Source of the DNA: Oricola sp. | GTDB taxonomy: Bacteria; Pseudomonadota; Alphaproteobacteria; Rhizobiales; Rhizobiaceae | Assembly: GCF_022763245.1 (NCBI RefSeq) | Contig: NZ_JALEGV010000023.1 | Coordinates: 1-64,000, forward strand | Reading direction: 5' to 3' | Length of the DNA stretch: 64,000 nt | Part shown: positions 1 through 8,466 of the stretch, one piece after another | Layout: each line of letters opens with the position of its first letter | Numbering within the stretch: the stretch's first letter is position 1 | Translations under genes and position numbers: made by a program | The notes under the pieces: generated by a model | Database searches by the model: none | Told to the model about the DNA's origin: nothing | Seen by the model: only the letters and a program-made list of their open reading frames with translations

Positions 1-154
1 CGGCAACATCCTGGAAAAGCTGACCCGACTTGATCGGGAACCAGGCGCCATTGTCGCCTGGCCCGAATAGTCTGGCTGGCGTCCACCCACCGCCCGCACC
101 AAGGGGGGGACCAAGCCTCATGCCTGCGTCCATGCCAATCGCGCCGAGCCTCAT
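1..154 (-). CDS. phage virion protein, 5' part only
   Basis: The ATG at 154-152 overlaps the stop of the upstream gene as ATGA, and the frame stays open to the window edge. About 51 residues are visible. They include a segment ending GAWFPIKSGQLFQD, which resembles the LFxxGxxGxWYDPSDxxTLFQD motif common at the N-terminus of phage tail-fibre and other distal virion proteins. The gene is the last visible one of the tail module. The product is unknown; a receptor-binding or virion surface protein is likely from position. Confidence 0.6.
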   Translation of the reverse strand, partial: MRLGAIGMDAGMRLGPPLGAGGGWTPARLFGPGDNGAWFPIKSGQLFQDVA

Positions 155-438
155 TTCTTCGACCATGCGACAGTGACAGGTCCGCCGATCGCGCGGCCAT
201 AGATCATGTCGCCTTCTTCCATGTCGCTGACAGCGTAGGAAAAAGCGGGCGATCCGTAGACCAGCTGATGGCCTATGCCGCTCTCGGACGCCTCCGGTTT
301 CGACGTGCGCGGCACGACTTCGCATTCGCCGCCGCCATCGCCATCGCCGACATTTTGCACGATGGCGTCGCCTGGACCGCTTACGATTAGGCGCCACTCG
401 TCGGTGACCAGCGCCACCCGGTTTCCGTCCACTCCCAT
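151..438 (-). CDS. hypothetical phage tail-region protein (95 aa)
   Basis: Small protein with no recognised family. It has no signal peptide or membrane segment and ends in a beta-rich stretch. The start at 438 has a good ribosome binding site (GGAAG, 5 nt upstream). It lies between the glycine-rich tail protein and the cut distal gene and overlaps the latter by ATGA, so it belongs to the tail-tip/fibre part of the late operon. A fibre-assembly or accessory role is possible from position only. Confidence 0.6.
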   Translation of the reverse strand: MGVDGNRVALVTDEWRLIVSGPGDAIVQNVGDGDGGGECEVVPRTSKPEASESGIGHQLVYGSPAFSYAVSDMEEGDMIYGRAIGGPVTVAWSKK

Positions 439-487
439 TTCTCTTCCTTTCCTGGACTCTCGTATCTGCCGACCTGGTCGGGGATGC

Positions 488-1561
488 TCACCCGATCACA
501 TAGACTCTGATTTCGCCGCGACCGCCGGAGGCGTTTGCGCCGCCGCCGCCGCCGCGCGGTGAACCCGCGGCGCCACTCGCGCCGCCATCGCCGCCATGGA
601 TGGAGATGCCGGGCGTGCCGCCGACACCGTCATTGACGCCGGCCCCGCCGCCGCCGCCATAGATCGCACGTCCGCCGTCACGGGTTGAATTGTAGCCGCC
701 TGCACCGCCGCCGCCGCCGGCCCAGGGTGTGGACGCGTCGATCCCGTTATTAGTGCCGGGATCCCCTCCGGCGCCTCCGCCAAATGCTCCGCCTGTTCCG
801 ACGGTATTGAAGTTTCCGTTGCCGCCCTGTTCGAATTCGCCGGCGCCGCCGCCGCCGGCATTGACGGATTCACCTGCGCCGCCGCCGCCGCCACCGCCAT
901 AGGCGATAAGGTAATTGGTCCCGTCGTCGTCGATGCTGGAATTGCCGCCGACACTGTCCTGGGCGCCGCCGGCGCCGACACTCACCGAAAGCGTCAAGGG
1001 CAGGTCACCCAGCGTGATGAACCTGGTGTTGTAGCCGCCGCCACCACCGCCGCCGCCGTCATTGTCCGACCCGCCGCCGCCGCCGCCGGCCCAGCCCTCC
1101 ATGATCACGAGCGCCGTATCCGGTCGGCCCGACGGCTTGGACCAGGTGCCGTCAGCGGTGAACACCTGATAGTCGGGCCCGGAACCGTTGGCGTCGGCGC
1201 CGCCGGTCAAGCGCAGGCTCGTGCCGTCGAACTGCACGGTGTGCAGGCGGCCTGCGACGATCTCGCCGCCGGTCAGCGGATCGCCGTCCTTGTCGACCAC
1301 GGCCGTTCCGTTCAGCGTCGTCGCACCGTCATTCTCGGCAGCGGCGATGAAGCTCAATTGCATACCGGCAACGAGGCTGCCGGTCAGCGCCGGCGTCAGT
1401 GTGCCGGTGATCGCGTTGGCCGTGCCGTCGATGTCGGTCAGCAGGATATGGGCGCGGTCCCAAAGGCCGGTCAGTTCCGCCTGGACCTCGTCCATGAAGT
1501 CGTCGCCTTCGACCGGGTCGGGCGTCAGGCTGTTTGGGATCAGGCGATCGAGCGTGGTCAT
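488..1561 (-). CDS. glycine-rich tail fibre/adhesin-like protein
   Basis: 357 residues. The N-terminal ~145 residues look like a beta-structured phage domain (the LTGSLVAGMQLSFIAAAEND and TTLNG segments resemble tail-fibre proteins). From about residue 150 to 345 there are repeated poly-glycine runs (GGGGGG and longer) separated by short polar loops, ending GRGEIRVYVIG. Glycine-rich domains of this kind occur in phage tail proteins, and in the S16-type adhesin gp38 such runs form packed polyglycine-II helices that carry receptor-binding loops. The gene sits directly downstream of the J-like tail-tip gene, with SD GAGGAAG before the ATG. Host receptor binding is inferred from family and position. 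Confidence 0.7.
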   Translation of the reverse strand: MTTLDRLIPNSLTPDPVEGDDFMDEVQAELTGLWDRAHILLTDIDGTANAITGTLTPALTGSLVAGMQLSFIAAAENDGATTLNGTAVVDKDGDPLTGGEIVAGRLHTVQFDGTSLRLTGGADANGSGPDYQVFTADGTWSKPSGRPDTALVIMEGWAGGGGGGSDNDGGGGGGGGYNTRFITLGDLPLTLSVSVGAGGAQDSVGGNSSIDDDGTNYLIAYGGGGGGGAGESVNAGGGGAGEFEQGGNGNFNTVGTGGAFGGGAGGDPGTNNGIDASTPWAGGGGGAGGYNSTRDGGRAIYGGGGGAGVNDGVGGTPGISIHGGDGGASGAAGSPRGGGGGANASGGRGEIRVYVIG

Positions 1562-1573
1562 GGTCGTTCTTCC

Positions 1574-4300
1574 TCAGGCAAACAGGACGGGCGCTTCCGC
1601 CAGCGCGGAAATGCGGGCCTGCCAGTTCTTCTGCCAGGTGATGTCGGTTGCGATCAGGCGGCGCTCCTCGCGGCCGGTCGAGCCGACCCAGACGAGATTA
1701 CCGCGGCGCACGGCGCGCACGGTCTGGCCGCCTTCCTCATATTCGGGCAGCGCCGCAGGCATGGTCAGCGTCAGCGTGCCCGTTTGGCCGGTCGCGTTGG
1801 AGACGGGATGGACCGAGAAATTGCCGTCCGAGCGGCGAATGCGAAGGCTGGATTTCAGGCCGACGGTGTGCATGTCGGTGACGGCGTGCATGTCGGCCGC
1901 CTCGTGCATGTCGTCCTCGTTGTAGATGCGCACCAGCGAGTCGAGCGAGACGGAGGTCATCAGGTCTTCCTCCTCCACCGTCTCGATCGTGATCGCCCGC
2001 ACGCGCGCTGAATCATGGGTTCTGTTGAGCACCGGGTGATTGACGGCGATCAGGTCGCCGCGCCGGCAGCGGATCGTCTCGGCAAAGGCGTTGAAGGTGT
2101 AGGTCGCCGCGCGCTCTTCCAACTGCCGCAGGTCGTGTCGGGCGCGCTCGCGCACATCCGCCGCGCGCACCAGGCCGACATAGGTCATGGTCTCGATCAG
2201 CGGCTTGGCGACGCCTTCTCGTCCGTCCCGCCAGACCTCGATCTCGCGCTGCCGGCCTTCCGTGTCGGTGAACGCGCAGCGCAGCATGTCCGGCAGCCGT
2301 TCGAAGCTCCTGGACATCTTCAGCGACCAGGAATTGTGCATGTTGAAGACCTGGGCGGGATCCTCGGCCGAGCGGTCATAGTCGCGCATCACGCCCCAGA
2401 TCTCGCTTGCCAGAGGCCGGGCGAATGCGCAGCCGGCGATGTTGGCCAGCACTTCGGCGACGAGCGCGCCTTCGACGATCATGTCGCAGCGCCGGTCCTC
2501 GGTCACATTGGCCGCGCGCCAGGCGGCGACGCCCGTCATGTCGAACAGTTCCGCCGGCAGCGGCAGCGAGGCGAGCGGCCCGCGCAGCACGTTGTGATAG
2601 TGGTCGGCCGGCAGGGCGCTCTCGCCGAAATCGGCGAAGGCCGTGCCGTCCCAGCGATCGACGATCGAGGAGGCCCGGACCTTGAAGGAGGAGACGGAGC
2701 GGCCGAAGAACCTCGCCGCGATCAACGTCATGTCGGAAACCGGTGTGCCGCTATTGACCGGATGGGAATTGACCACGCTGCAGCAGCGGGTCAGGTAGCA
2801 GCCGTCCGACAGGCCGTCGCGCGTGCGAGCCACCTCGAAGACGCCGCCCGTCTCGACGTAATGGAAGAAGTCGATGACGTAGCCGTTATATTCGTAGTCG
2901 GCGCGCGAGAAGTCGCTGACGTCGTAGCAAGCGCCGCGCTTGATCTCGATCTGCCAGCGGCCCTCGGCAAAGACGGCCGGATCGAGCGTCAGCGTCGCCT
3001 CGGTGCCGGAGACCGTCACGCGAACCACGTTCGAAGAGCCTTCGACGCCCGAATAAAGGGCGTTCGAACCGGCGCCGTCGATGAAGGACGAATGCGCCGT
3101 CCAGCCGCTGGTCACCGGATTGGGCGCCTCCTGGCCGGGCGCTGCCGCATAGACAGCGCGCCAGCCGCGATTGGAGGGCATCGAGGGCACGGTCTCCGGG
3201 ACGTCGCCGCGAAGAAGCTTGATGGTCGGGCGGATCTCGCGGACCTCCGAGCCCGCGAAATGCAGCTCCGGCAGGTGGATCCAGTCGTCGGCGTCGTCCT
3301 GGCGCATCCGAATGCGGAACGGCACCGCCTGGATCTGGCCTTCCGCGCTCGGCTTGGCCAGGCCGCCGGGCAGGGTCAGGTGCAGCCAGCATTCGTCCCA
3401 TTCGCCGGCCGTGCCCATTCCCAGCCAGGTCGGCAGGCTCGCATCCGGGTTGGTCTGGTTTTCCAGCTCCTCCGGATCGTCGGGATCGGTCTTGTGCGGC
3501 GCGATCTCGGTGTTGACCAGGCTGGTGGCGCCGTAGCGCTCGATCAGCGTGATCGGCAGGTCGCCGGGCTGGCCCTCGCGGATCTGCAGCGTCACGTCGT
3601 CGGCCTCAGCGACGGAGGATTCGCCGGCGCGCGGCATGGAGATCGCGTAGGTGCCGGCGAGCGCCATCACCACCTCGACGACTTCCTCCTCGCCGACCCG
3701 CTCGGTCAGCGGCTGGGTGACGAAGGGCGGATAGATGTCGCGCTCGCCGATCACGGCCGGCACGGGCACGCCGCGGCCGATGACGTTGCCGGCAACGGAG
3801 GCGGGCCCGGACAGCGTGTCGGTCGACGAATTCTGCGCCGTGGCGACCGGCGGCGCGGTGAGGGCGTTGTTGAGCAGGCTGCCGGCGATGGTGATGCCGC
3901 CGGCGAGATGCCGCGCTGTCAGCGATCCGGCAGTCAGGAACGAGAACGGTCCGGCCGCCGCCAGCGCGGCGCCGGCCGTCAGCGCCGACGCCACGGCGAT
4001 CACCAGCCCGAGCACGGCGTTCTTGCCGGCGTTGCCGCTGCGGCCGGGCGCGTAGTGAAGGGTGAGTTTCTGGCCGGCCTTGATGGCGGTGCCGGACCAG
4101 TAGCGCCGCGCCAGCACATGCTCTTCGCCATCGCGGCCGGCGAGCACGATCTCCCCGCGCCTGTCGAAATCCTTCGGCAGTGCCGGGCCGAAGCCCGCGA
4201 CCATCGCGGCGATCGTCGTGCCGGCCGGCCATTCGCGCATCTCGGCGGCGTCCATGGAAAATGGCGGCCGCCAGATGGCGGTGAACATCCCGTCAGCCAT
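1574..4300 (-). CDS. tail tip / host-specificity protein, lambda gpJ-like
   Basis: 908 residues from the chosen ATG at 4300, which overlaps the upstream peptidase stop by 8 nt; in-frame ATGs further upstream fall inside the peptidase gene. Large size, a hydrophobic Ala-rich stretch near residues 95-130 and a beta-rich remainder fit the central tail-tip proteins of siphoviruses (lambda J and GTA/RcGTA-type hubs). It follows the NlpC/P60 gene, as J follows K/I in lambda-like tails. Expected role: baseplate hub that closes the tail tube and contacts the host. Internal domains were not resolved by eye. Confidence 0.8.
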   Translation of the reverse strand: MADGMFTAIWRPPFSMDAAEMREWPAGTTIAAMVAGFGPALPKDFDRRGEIVLAGRDGEEHVLARRYWSGTAIKAGQKLTLHYAPGRSGNAGKNAVLGLVIAVASALTAGAALAAAGPFSFLTAGSLTARHLAGGITIAGSLLNNALTAPPVATAQNSSTDTLSGPASVAGNVIGRGVPVPAVIGERDIYPPFVTQPLTERVGEEEVVEVVMALAGTYAISMPRAGESSVAEADDVTLQIREGQPGDLPITLIERYGATSLVNTEIAPHKTDPDDPEELENQTNPDASLPTWLGMGTAGEWDECWLHLTLPGGLAKPSAEGQIQAVPFRIRMRQDDADDWIHLPELHFAGSEVREIRPTIKLLRGDVPETVPSMPSNRGWRAVYAAAPGQEAPNPVTSGWTAHSSFIDGAGSNALYSGVEGSSNVVRVTVSGTEATLTLDPAVFAEGRWQIEIKRGACYDVSDFSRADYEYNGYVIDFFHYVETGGVFEVARTRDGLSDGCYLTRCCSVVNSHPVNSGTPVSDMTLIAARFFGRSVSSFKVRASSIVDRWDGTAFADFGESALPADHYHNVLRGPLASLPLPAELFDMTGVAAWRAANVTEDRRCDMIVEGALVAEVLANIAGCAFARPLASEIWGVMRDYDRSAEDPAQVFNMHNSWSLKMSRSFERLPDMLRCAFTDTEGRQREIEVWRDGREGVAKPLIETMTYVGLVRAADVRERARHDLRQLEERAATYTFNAFAETIRCRRGDLIAVNHPVLNRTHDSARVRAITIETVEEEDLMTSVSLDSLVRIYNEDDMHEAADMHAVTDMHTVGLKSSLRIRRSDGNFSVHPVSNATGQTGTLTLTMPAALPEYEEGGQTVRAVRRGNLVWVGSTGREERRLIATDITWQKNWQARISALAEAPVLFA

Positions 4301-4778
4301 CGGTCCGGCCCTCCAGCGCGACGTGACGATGAAACCCGACGACGCGCGGTGCGATCCGGGGATCGGCGAGATCGGCGAGATGGCTGCCGACACCGCGCTC
4401 GCAGTGCAGAAGCCTGCCCGGACCGGCGACGATGCCGCAATGCCAGGCGCGCGCGCCGGGTCTGGGGATCTCGATCATCTCCGCCATGTCGAATGCGCGC
4501 GGCGTTTCGTCAGCGCGGAGCCGGCGCCAGCGGCCGCTCTTCGCCTCGTCCTTCATCGCGCGGGCGATCGCGATCGTCTCGGCCGAGGAGATCAGGTCGT
4601 ATTTCGGGAGCGTGATGTCGGCCGCGCGCAGGAAGACGAGCCAGCACAGGCCGTAGCAATGACAGCCGTCGAAGCTGAAGCCCTTGTCGGCGAACGGAAT
4701 GCCGACGAAGCCGCGGATCACCGCCGGCAGGGGCGGCCTCTGAGGCGCAGGGGCCGGATTGAAACGGGCAGGGGTCAT
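4293..4778 (-). CDS. NlpC/P60-type phage cell-wall peptidase
   Basis: 161 residues starting at the ATG at 4778, which overlaps the upstream stop as ATGA. The motif GCHCYGLCWLVF supplies the probable catalytic Cys of the NlpC/P60 family, and AWHCGIV the catalytic His, at the usual spacing of about 80 residues. In lambda-like tails this protein (gpK counterpart) sits at the tail tip and cuts peptidoglycan or helps tip assembly. It lies between the L-like gene and the J-like gene, the expected order. Family assignment is fairly firm; the substrate is inferred. Confidence 0.85.
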   Translation of the reverse strand: MTPARFNPAPAPQRPPLPAVIRGFVGIPFADKGFSFDGCHCYGLCWLVFLRAADITLPKYDLISSAETIAIARAMKDEAKSGRWRRLRADETPRAFDMAEMIEIPRPGARAWHCGIVAGPGRLLHCERGVGSHLADLADPRIAPRVVGFHRHVALEGRTDG

Positions 4779-5293
4779 TCGAGATACACCCCCGGAAACA
4801 GCGCCTCGGTCACCCACAGGGCAGGCCAGATCTCGGAGCGCACGTCGAGGCCGCGCAGCATGCCGCTGACGTCGGCCGGACCGACCTCGACATCGATCAG
4901 GTCGAGATAGAGCGCCTGGTAGGCGGTCTCGACGGTCTCGCCTTCCAGCACCGTGCGAGGATTCGCGGTCAGGTCGAAATAGCCCGAAGAGATCACCCAG
5001 AAGGAGACCTGGACGGCGCCCTTCAGGTGCTCGAGTTGCATCGTCTTCGACCGGTCGACATTCGGAAAGCTGAACCGTGTCTCCGGCGGCCGTTCCGAAT
5101 CCGTCAGCAGGGCGATCTCGAACCAGGACTTGTGCCAGGTCTCGCCGTCCCAGACATAATCGACGCCGTCGGTCACGAGACGGACCGCTTGCGCGACATC
5201 CTCGTGGGTCAATTCCACGAAGAAGGCGAGCGCGTTGTCGGCGCAGTAATCCTCCAGCGACTGCCGCGTGACGAGCGGGATCGAACGCGCCAT
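4775..5293 (-). CDS. tail tip assembly protein (DUF1833-like, lambda gpL position)
   Basis: 172 residues, mostly beta-strand in character, with the segment FSFPNVDRSKTMQLEHLKGA typical of the phage DUF1833 group as far as I can recall. It is followed with an ATGA overlap by the NlpC/P60 peptidase, and its own start lies just after the preceding small tail gene. In lambda the gene in this place (L) encodes a baseplate protein joining the tube to the tip. The role is inferred from position and family resemblance. Confidence 0.65.
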   Translation of the reverse strand: MARSIPLVTRQSLEDYCADNALAFFVELTHEDVAQAVRLVTDGVDYVWDGETWHKSWFEIALLTDSERPPETRFSFPNVDRSKTMQLEHLKGAVQVSFWVISSGYFDLTANPRTVLEGETVETAYQALYLDLIDVEVGPADVSGMLRGLDVRSEIWPALWVTEALFPGVYLE

Positions 5294-5294
5294 C

Positions 5295-5672
5295 TCAGCT
5301 CCCCTCCGGCGGGATCAGGGCGCGCAGCGTGAAGCTGGCGATCCAGTTGTCGCCGCCCTTGGGCCGGGCGCGGTAGGGTTTCGGCTTGTCGATGAACCAG
5401 AGCATGACCGTACCGCGGGTGCGCGGATGCGGCCCGTCGAAGGGCAGGACGCCGCCGGCGAGATCGCTGAAGACGAAGCTCTTCAGGATGGTCAGCTGCG
5501 CTCCCGTCAGCCAGAGGCCGCAGGCAAGCTCTTCCATGTCGACCGTGCCGAGGCGGATGCCGATCGGCGGGCCCGCATCCGGCTCGGCGCTGGCACGCGG
5601 CAGGTAAGGGGCCTCCTCGTGGCCGTCACGCAGGACATATTGCGGCAGGCCCACTGGCCAGGTCGCGGTCAT
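5295..5672 (-). CDS. minor tail protein (lambda gpM position)
   Basis: 125 residues from the ATG at 5672, which overlaps the tape-measure stop as ATGA; upstream in-frame codons are inside the tape-measure gene. The protein is small and beta-rich (for example GTVMLWFIDKPKPYRARP). It sits between the tape measure and the L-like gene, which is where siphoviruses encode the distal tail/minor tail protein M. I do not recognise a specific family. A baseplate component is the likely role. Confidence 0.65.
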   Translation of the reverse strand: MTATWPVGLPQYVLRDGHEEAPYLPRASAEPDAGPPIGIRLGTVDMEELACGLWLTGAQLTILKSFVFSDLAGGVLPFDGPHPRTRGTVMLWFIDKPKPYRARPKGGDNWIASFTLRALIPPEGS

Positions 5673-7741
5673 CGCGCCGTCCCCCGTACCTTTGCACCGC
5701 GATAGCGACCGCCGAAGGAACTGTCGAAGCGGCCGTCCGCGATCGCCGCATCCACCTTGTTCAGGACGAGCGTGAACATGACGTCGCCGTCGGCATCCGT
5801 CTCCTGACGCTGCTCGATGGCGACGCCGGCATTGTCGTGGACGTCGAAGGAGACGTTGAGCGGCCTCATGCCGGGCGCCGCCATGGCTGCGCCGCTCGCG
5901 CCATAGGAGGCGCTGGCGATGCCTCCCGTCACCATGCCGCCGTCGGCATGGCCCGGATTGCGGCCGGCATTGATTGCCTCCAGCATCGGCCGAAAGCGGG
6001 CGGCCGGTCCGGCGCGAACGACGAACTCCTTCTCGTGCACATAGCCGGCCACGCGAGAGGGATCGGAGCCTCCGGTCCATCCGCCGGTGTCGAAACGCAG
6101 GCCTGCCCATGGGTCGGTCGATCCACTCCCGCCGAAGAGCGAGCTGATGATCCCGCCGGCGCCGCCGGCTGTTCCGGTGATGCCGCCGCTGACGATCACG
6201 GTCGCGGCCTGGACGTTCATCGTGCCGGTGACCTGCGAGATCGCCGAGGCGATGCCTTCGCCGGACGGTTTGTTGCGGCCGAGCAGCGTGCTGAAGAACC
6301 CGCCCAGCCCGTTGACGTCGGACATGGTGCCGAGGTTTTCCCCATAGAGCGCGTTCTTCAGCGGATTGACGACGTTGAGCTGACCGAGCGACTCGAAGAT
6401 CTCGTCGGTGAAGTCGGCGAGCAGGCCGGTGACGTCCCCGGTCTTCAGTCGGGCCCAGATGGAATCGATCATCGAAAGGCCGGCATCCTTCACCGTGCCA
6501 TAGGCGTCGGCCTGGCGACGCAACTCGACCGTCTGGTCTGCCAGGGCGACCGCCTGTTCGCGCATGGCATTGGCCAGCGCCCCGTCCACCGCGATCTTGC
6601 TTCGCTTGATCGCCAGTTCTGTCTCCAGCAGCGCATTGGCCCGTTCGCGCTGCACCGCCGTCGCGCCGATCAGCTCGGCTTCGAGGCGCAGCTGAGCGAG
6701 CTCTTCGGCCTGCGACCGGCGATAGCCTTGAAGGTAGCGTTCGGCTGATGTCGTTTTGTGCTTGTCGACCTTGCCGGAGCCGATGTCGTTGAATGTGGTC
6801 TTGAGCGCCTTTTCGAGCAGCTCGGCCGACACCTCGGTCAATTCGAGCTCGGCGCGCAACTGCTTGATCCGGTCGCTTGCGGGCGACGCGTCGATATTGG
6901 TCAGAAGCGCTTCGACCGTGGACGCCGCATCCGGGTCGCGGACGAAGGGCACCGACCCTATGCGAGGATCGGCGAAGCCACGCGCTCTTGGCGAGATGTC
7001 CGACGTGTCGACGATCTCCTGCAACTGCTTGCGCAGAGACCGCTGTTCTTCGGCCACGGCGATCCGCTGGGTCTCCACCAGGGCCTGCTGCCGCTTCAAC
7101 TCCAGTTCGAGCAGCGACTTCTTTGCCTCGAATTCGCGCTCGGTTGCCGCCACGATGCCGGAGCTGGCGATTAGTTGCGCATTGGCAGTGTCCTCAATGG
7201 CGTCGCGATAGGCTTTCTGCACACGCGCCAGATCGGCCATCATGCCCTGGACGGCGGAAAACGAGCTCGCATCCGCTGCCAGTCGACGCACTTCGGCGCT
7301 CGCCTCGCTGGTGTTCCTTGAGAACAGGAGCCAGGCCGCAGCTCCCGCACCGATGACGCCGGCGAGCGGCAGAAGCGACCGAACGAAGCCGGTAGCCATC
7401 TTCGCGGCCTCGCGGAAACCGCGCGCCGCGCCACCCTCGTTGGGTCCGTAGATCTGCGCGATCTGCGCGCCCTGCATGGCGACGTTCTGCAGGAAGTAGA
7501 CCGGCGACTGGAAGGCCAGCGGGAAGGACTGACCGATGTCGATCATCTGGAACTGCACATTGCGAAGCTGGGCGGCTGCCTGGCGCGAGACGCGTGTCTG
7601 CTGCTGCAGGGCGGCGTCCATCGCAGCGCCGGCGGACTTGGCGGCGCCGGCGACATCCTGCAGCGCGTCTTCCGTCGCCTGGGCGCCGCGGACCGCGCTG
7701 CTCGGGTCGAATTCCGCGCGCATGCCGAGGACGAACGTCAT
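5669..7741 (-). CDS. tail tape measure protein
   Basis: 690 residues. The N-terminus is Ala/Gln-rich and helical. A hydrophobic stretch lies at about 122-140, followed by long charged coiled-coil-like helices (about 180-430) and a Gly/Ala-rich C-terminal part. This is the usual build of tape measure proteins, which fix tail length and pass into the host envelope during DNA injection. It comes directly after the G/GT tail chaperone pair (ATGA overlap at 7738-7741), as in lambda (gene H). The length would predict a tail of roughly 100 nm by the usual ~0.15 nm per residue rule. Confidence 0.9.
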   Translation of the reverse strand: MTFVLGMRAEFDPSSAVRGAQATEDALQDVAGAAKSAGAAMDAALQQQTRVSRQAAAQLRNVQFQMIDIGQSFPLAFQSPVYFLQNVAMQGAQIAQIYGPNEGGAARGFREAAKMATGFVRSLLPLAGVIGAGAAAWLLFSRNTSEASAEVRRLAADASSFSAVQGMMADLARVQKAYRDAIEDTANAQLIASSGIVAATEREFEAKKSLLELELKRQQALVETQRIAVAEEQRSLRKQLQEIVDTSDISPRARGFADPRIGSVPFVRDPDAASTVEALLTNIDASPASDRIKQLRAELELTEVSAELLEKALKTTFNDIGSGKVDKHKTTSAERYLQGYRRSQAEELAQLRLEAELIGATAVQRERANALLETELAIKRSKIAVDGALANAMREQAVALADQTVELRRQADAYGTVKDAGLSMIDSIWARLKTGDVTGLLADFTDEIFESLGQLNVVNPLKNALYGENLGTMSDVNGLGGFFSTLLGRNKPSGEGIASAISQVTGTMNVQAATVIVSGGITGTAGGAGGIISSLFGGSGSTDPWAGLRFDTGGWTGGSDPSRVAGYVHEKEFVVRAGPAARFRPMLEAINAGRNPGHADGGMVTGGIASASYGASGAAMAAPGMRPLNVSFDVHDNAGVAIEQRQETDADGDVMFTLVLNKVDAAIADGRFDSSFGGRYRGAKVRGTAR

Positions 7742-8456
7742 GGCGCGTCACTCTGGTTGAGGGAGGGCAGGGCGGCCTCTTCCATGCGTTTCAGGTGAGA
7801 GGCGACCCGGCGAAACCGGCGACGGCCGAGCCGCGCTTCTGCCGCCGCATAGTCGAGGCCCGACCAGATGACGCCGCCGGGTCCGGCCGTGATCCGCCAC
7901 TGCGTCTCCAGCGCGAGGAAGGCTCTGACGATGGGCCAGTTCTCGGCCATTACAGTGAAACACTCCGTGGTGTCGTCTTCCGAGACCGCGACCTGCACGC
8001 CGAGGCTCGCGAATTGCGCCTGCGTCCCGGTGTTCACCGTGACTGGCCGCGTCGGGTCGGACAGGCCGCGCGACGCATGTGCCCATGCGGCGGCGACCTC
8101 GGTCAGTTTTTTTCCGCAGCTCCCCCGCGCGCCGCATCGATCATCGCCCGGTAGACACCGGTCTGGAACGGCGTGAAGCGCTGGGCGCGAGCCAGGGCGT
8201 CGTCGCTGAAGGGGATCTCCACCCCGTCCGGCGCAATGACATCGCTCCATCCGACAAGGCCCTCGCGAATGAGCTCGGAAAGCTCGTCGGACGCCTGCCT
8301 GCCGGCATTCTCCATCACGGTCAGGCGTTCGATCGGGATCAGCTTGAAACGCCCCGTGAAGCTCTGCTCCACGGTCTCGCCGGGCTTGTCCGGATTGGGC
8401 ATGCGAACCTTGACGGGCCAGGAGAAGGTGTATGTGTCGGCAAGAACGAATTTCAT
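7738..8456 (-). CDS. tail assembly chaperone GT fusion made by -1 frameshift
   Basis: The downstream frame has no plausible start of its own near the junction but continues the upstream frame if ribosomes slip back one base at A AAA AAC (8112-8106), just before the G stop. The fusion is 117 + 122 = 239 residues. The T part carries a Trp-rich helical segment (ENWPIVRAFLALETQWRITA) like the DUF1799 phage family. In lambda-like phages G and GT wrap the tape measure and recruit tube subunits, and the frameshift sets their ratio. The T frame ends in an ATGA overlap with the tape measure gene. Confidence 0.8.
8103..8456 (-). CDS. tail assembly chaperone G (unshifted product)
   Basis: 117 residues, start at 8456 with a GAGG ribosome binding site. 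It stops at TGA immediately after the slippery heptamer, ending AAEKN. It lies between the tail tube gene and the tape measure gene, the fixed position of the tail chaperone in siphoviruses. The length is close to that of lambda G (140 aa). Expected to bind the tape measure during tail assembly and to be absent from the finished virion. Confidence 0.8.
   Translation of the reverse strand: MKFVLADTYTFSWPVKVRMPNPDKPGETVEQSFTGRFKLIPIERLTVMENAGRQASDELSELIREGLVGWSDVIAPDGVEIPFSDDALARAQRFTPFQTGVYRAMIDAARGGAAEKN
8106..8126 (-). promoter_or_regulatory. programmed -1 frameshift signal (slippery A AAA AAC with upstream SD-like GGGGGAG)
   Basis: On the minus strand the zero frame reads GAA AAA AAC TGA. 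The heptamer A AAA AAC occupies 8112-8106 and is a classic -1 slippery site, one of the most efficient in bacteria. A purine-rich GGGGGAG lies at 8126-8120, about 7 nt upstream, the same kind of internal SD stimulator as in dnaX. A short hairpin GCATG-GGCA-CATGC can form just downstream. The stop codon directly after the heptamer favours slippage. Confidence 0.85.
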
Positions 8457-8466
8457 GGATTTGACC

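Noticed and set aside
2015-4615. 866-residue + strand frame
   Set aside because: Shadow of the J-like tail gene; composition and lack of any domain argue against coding.
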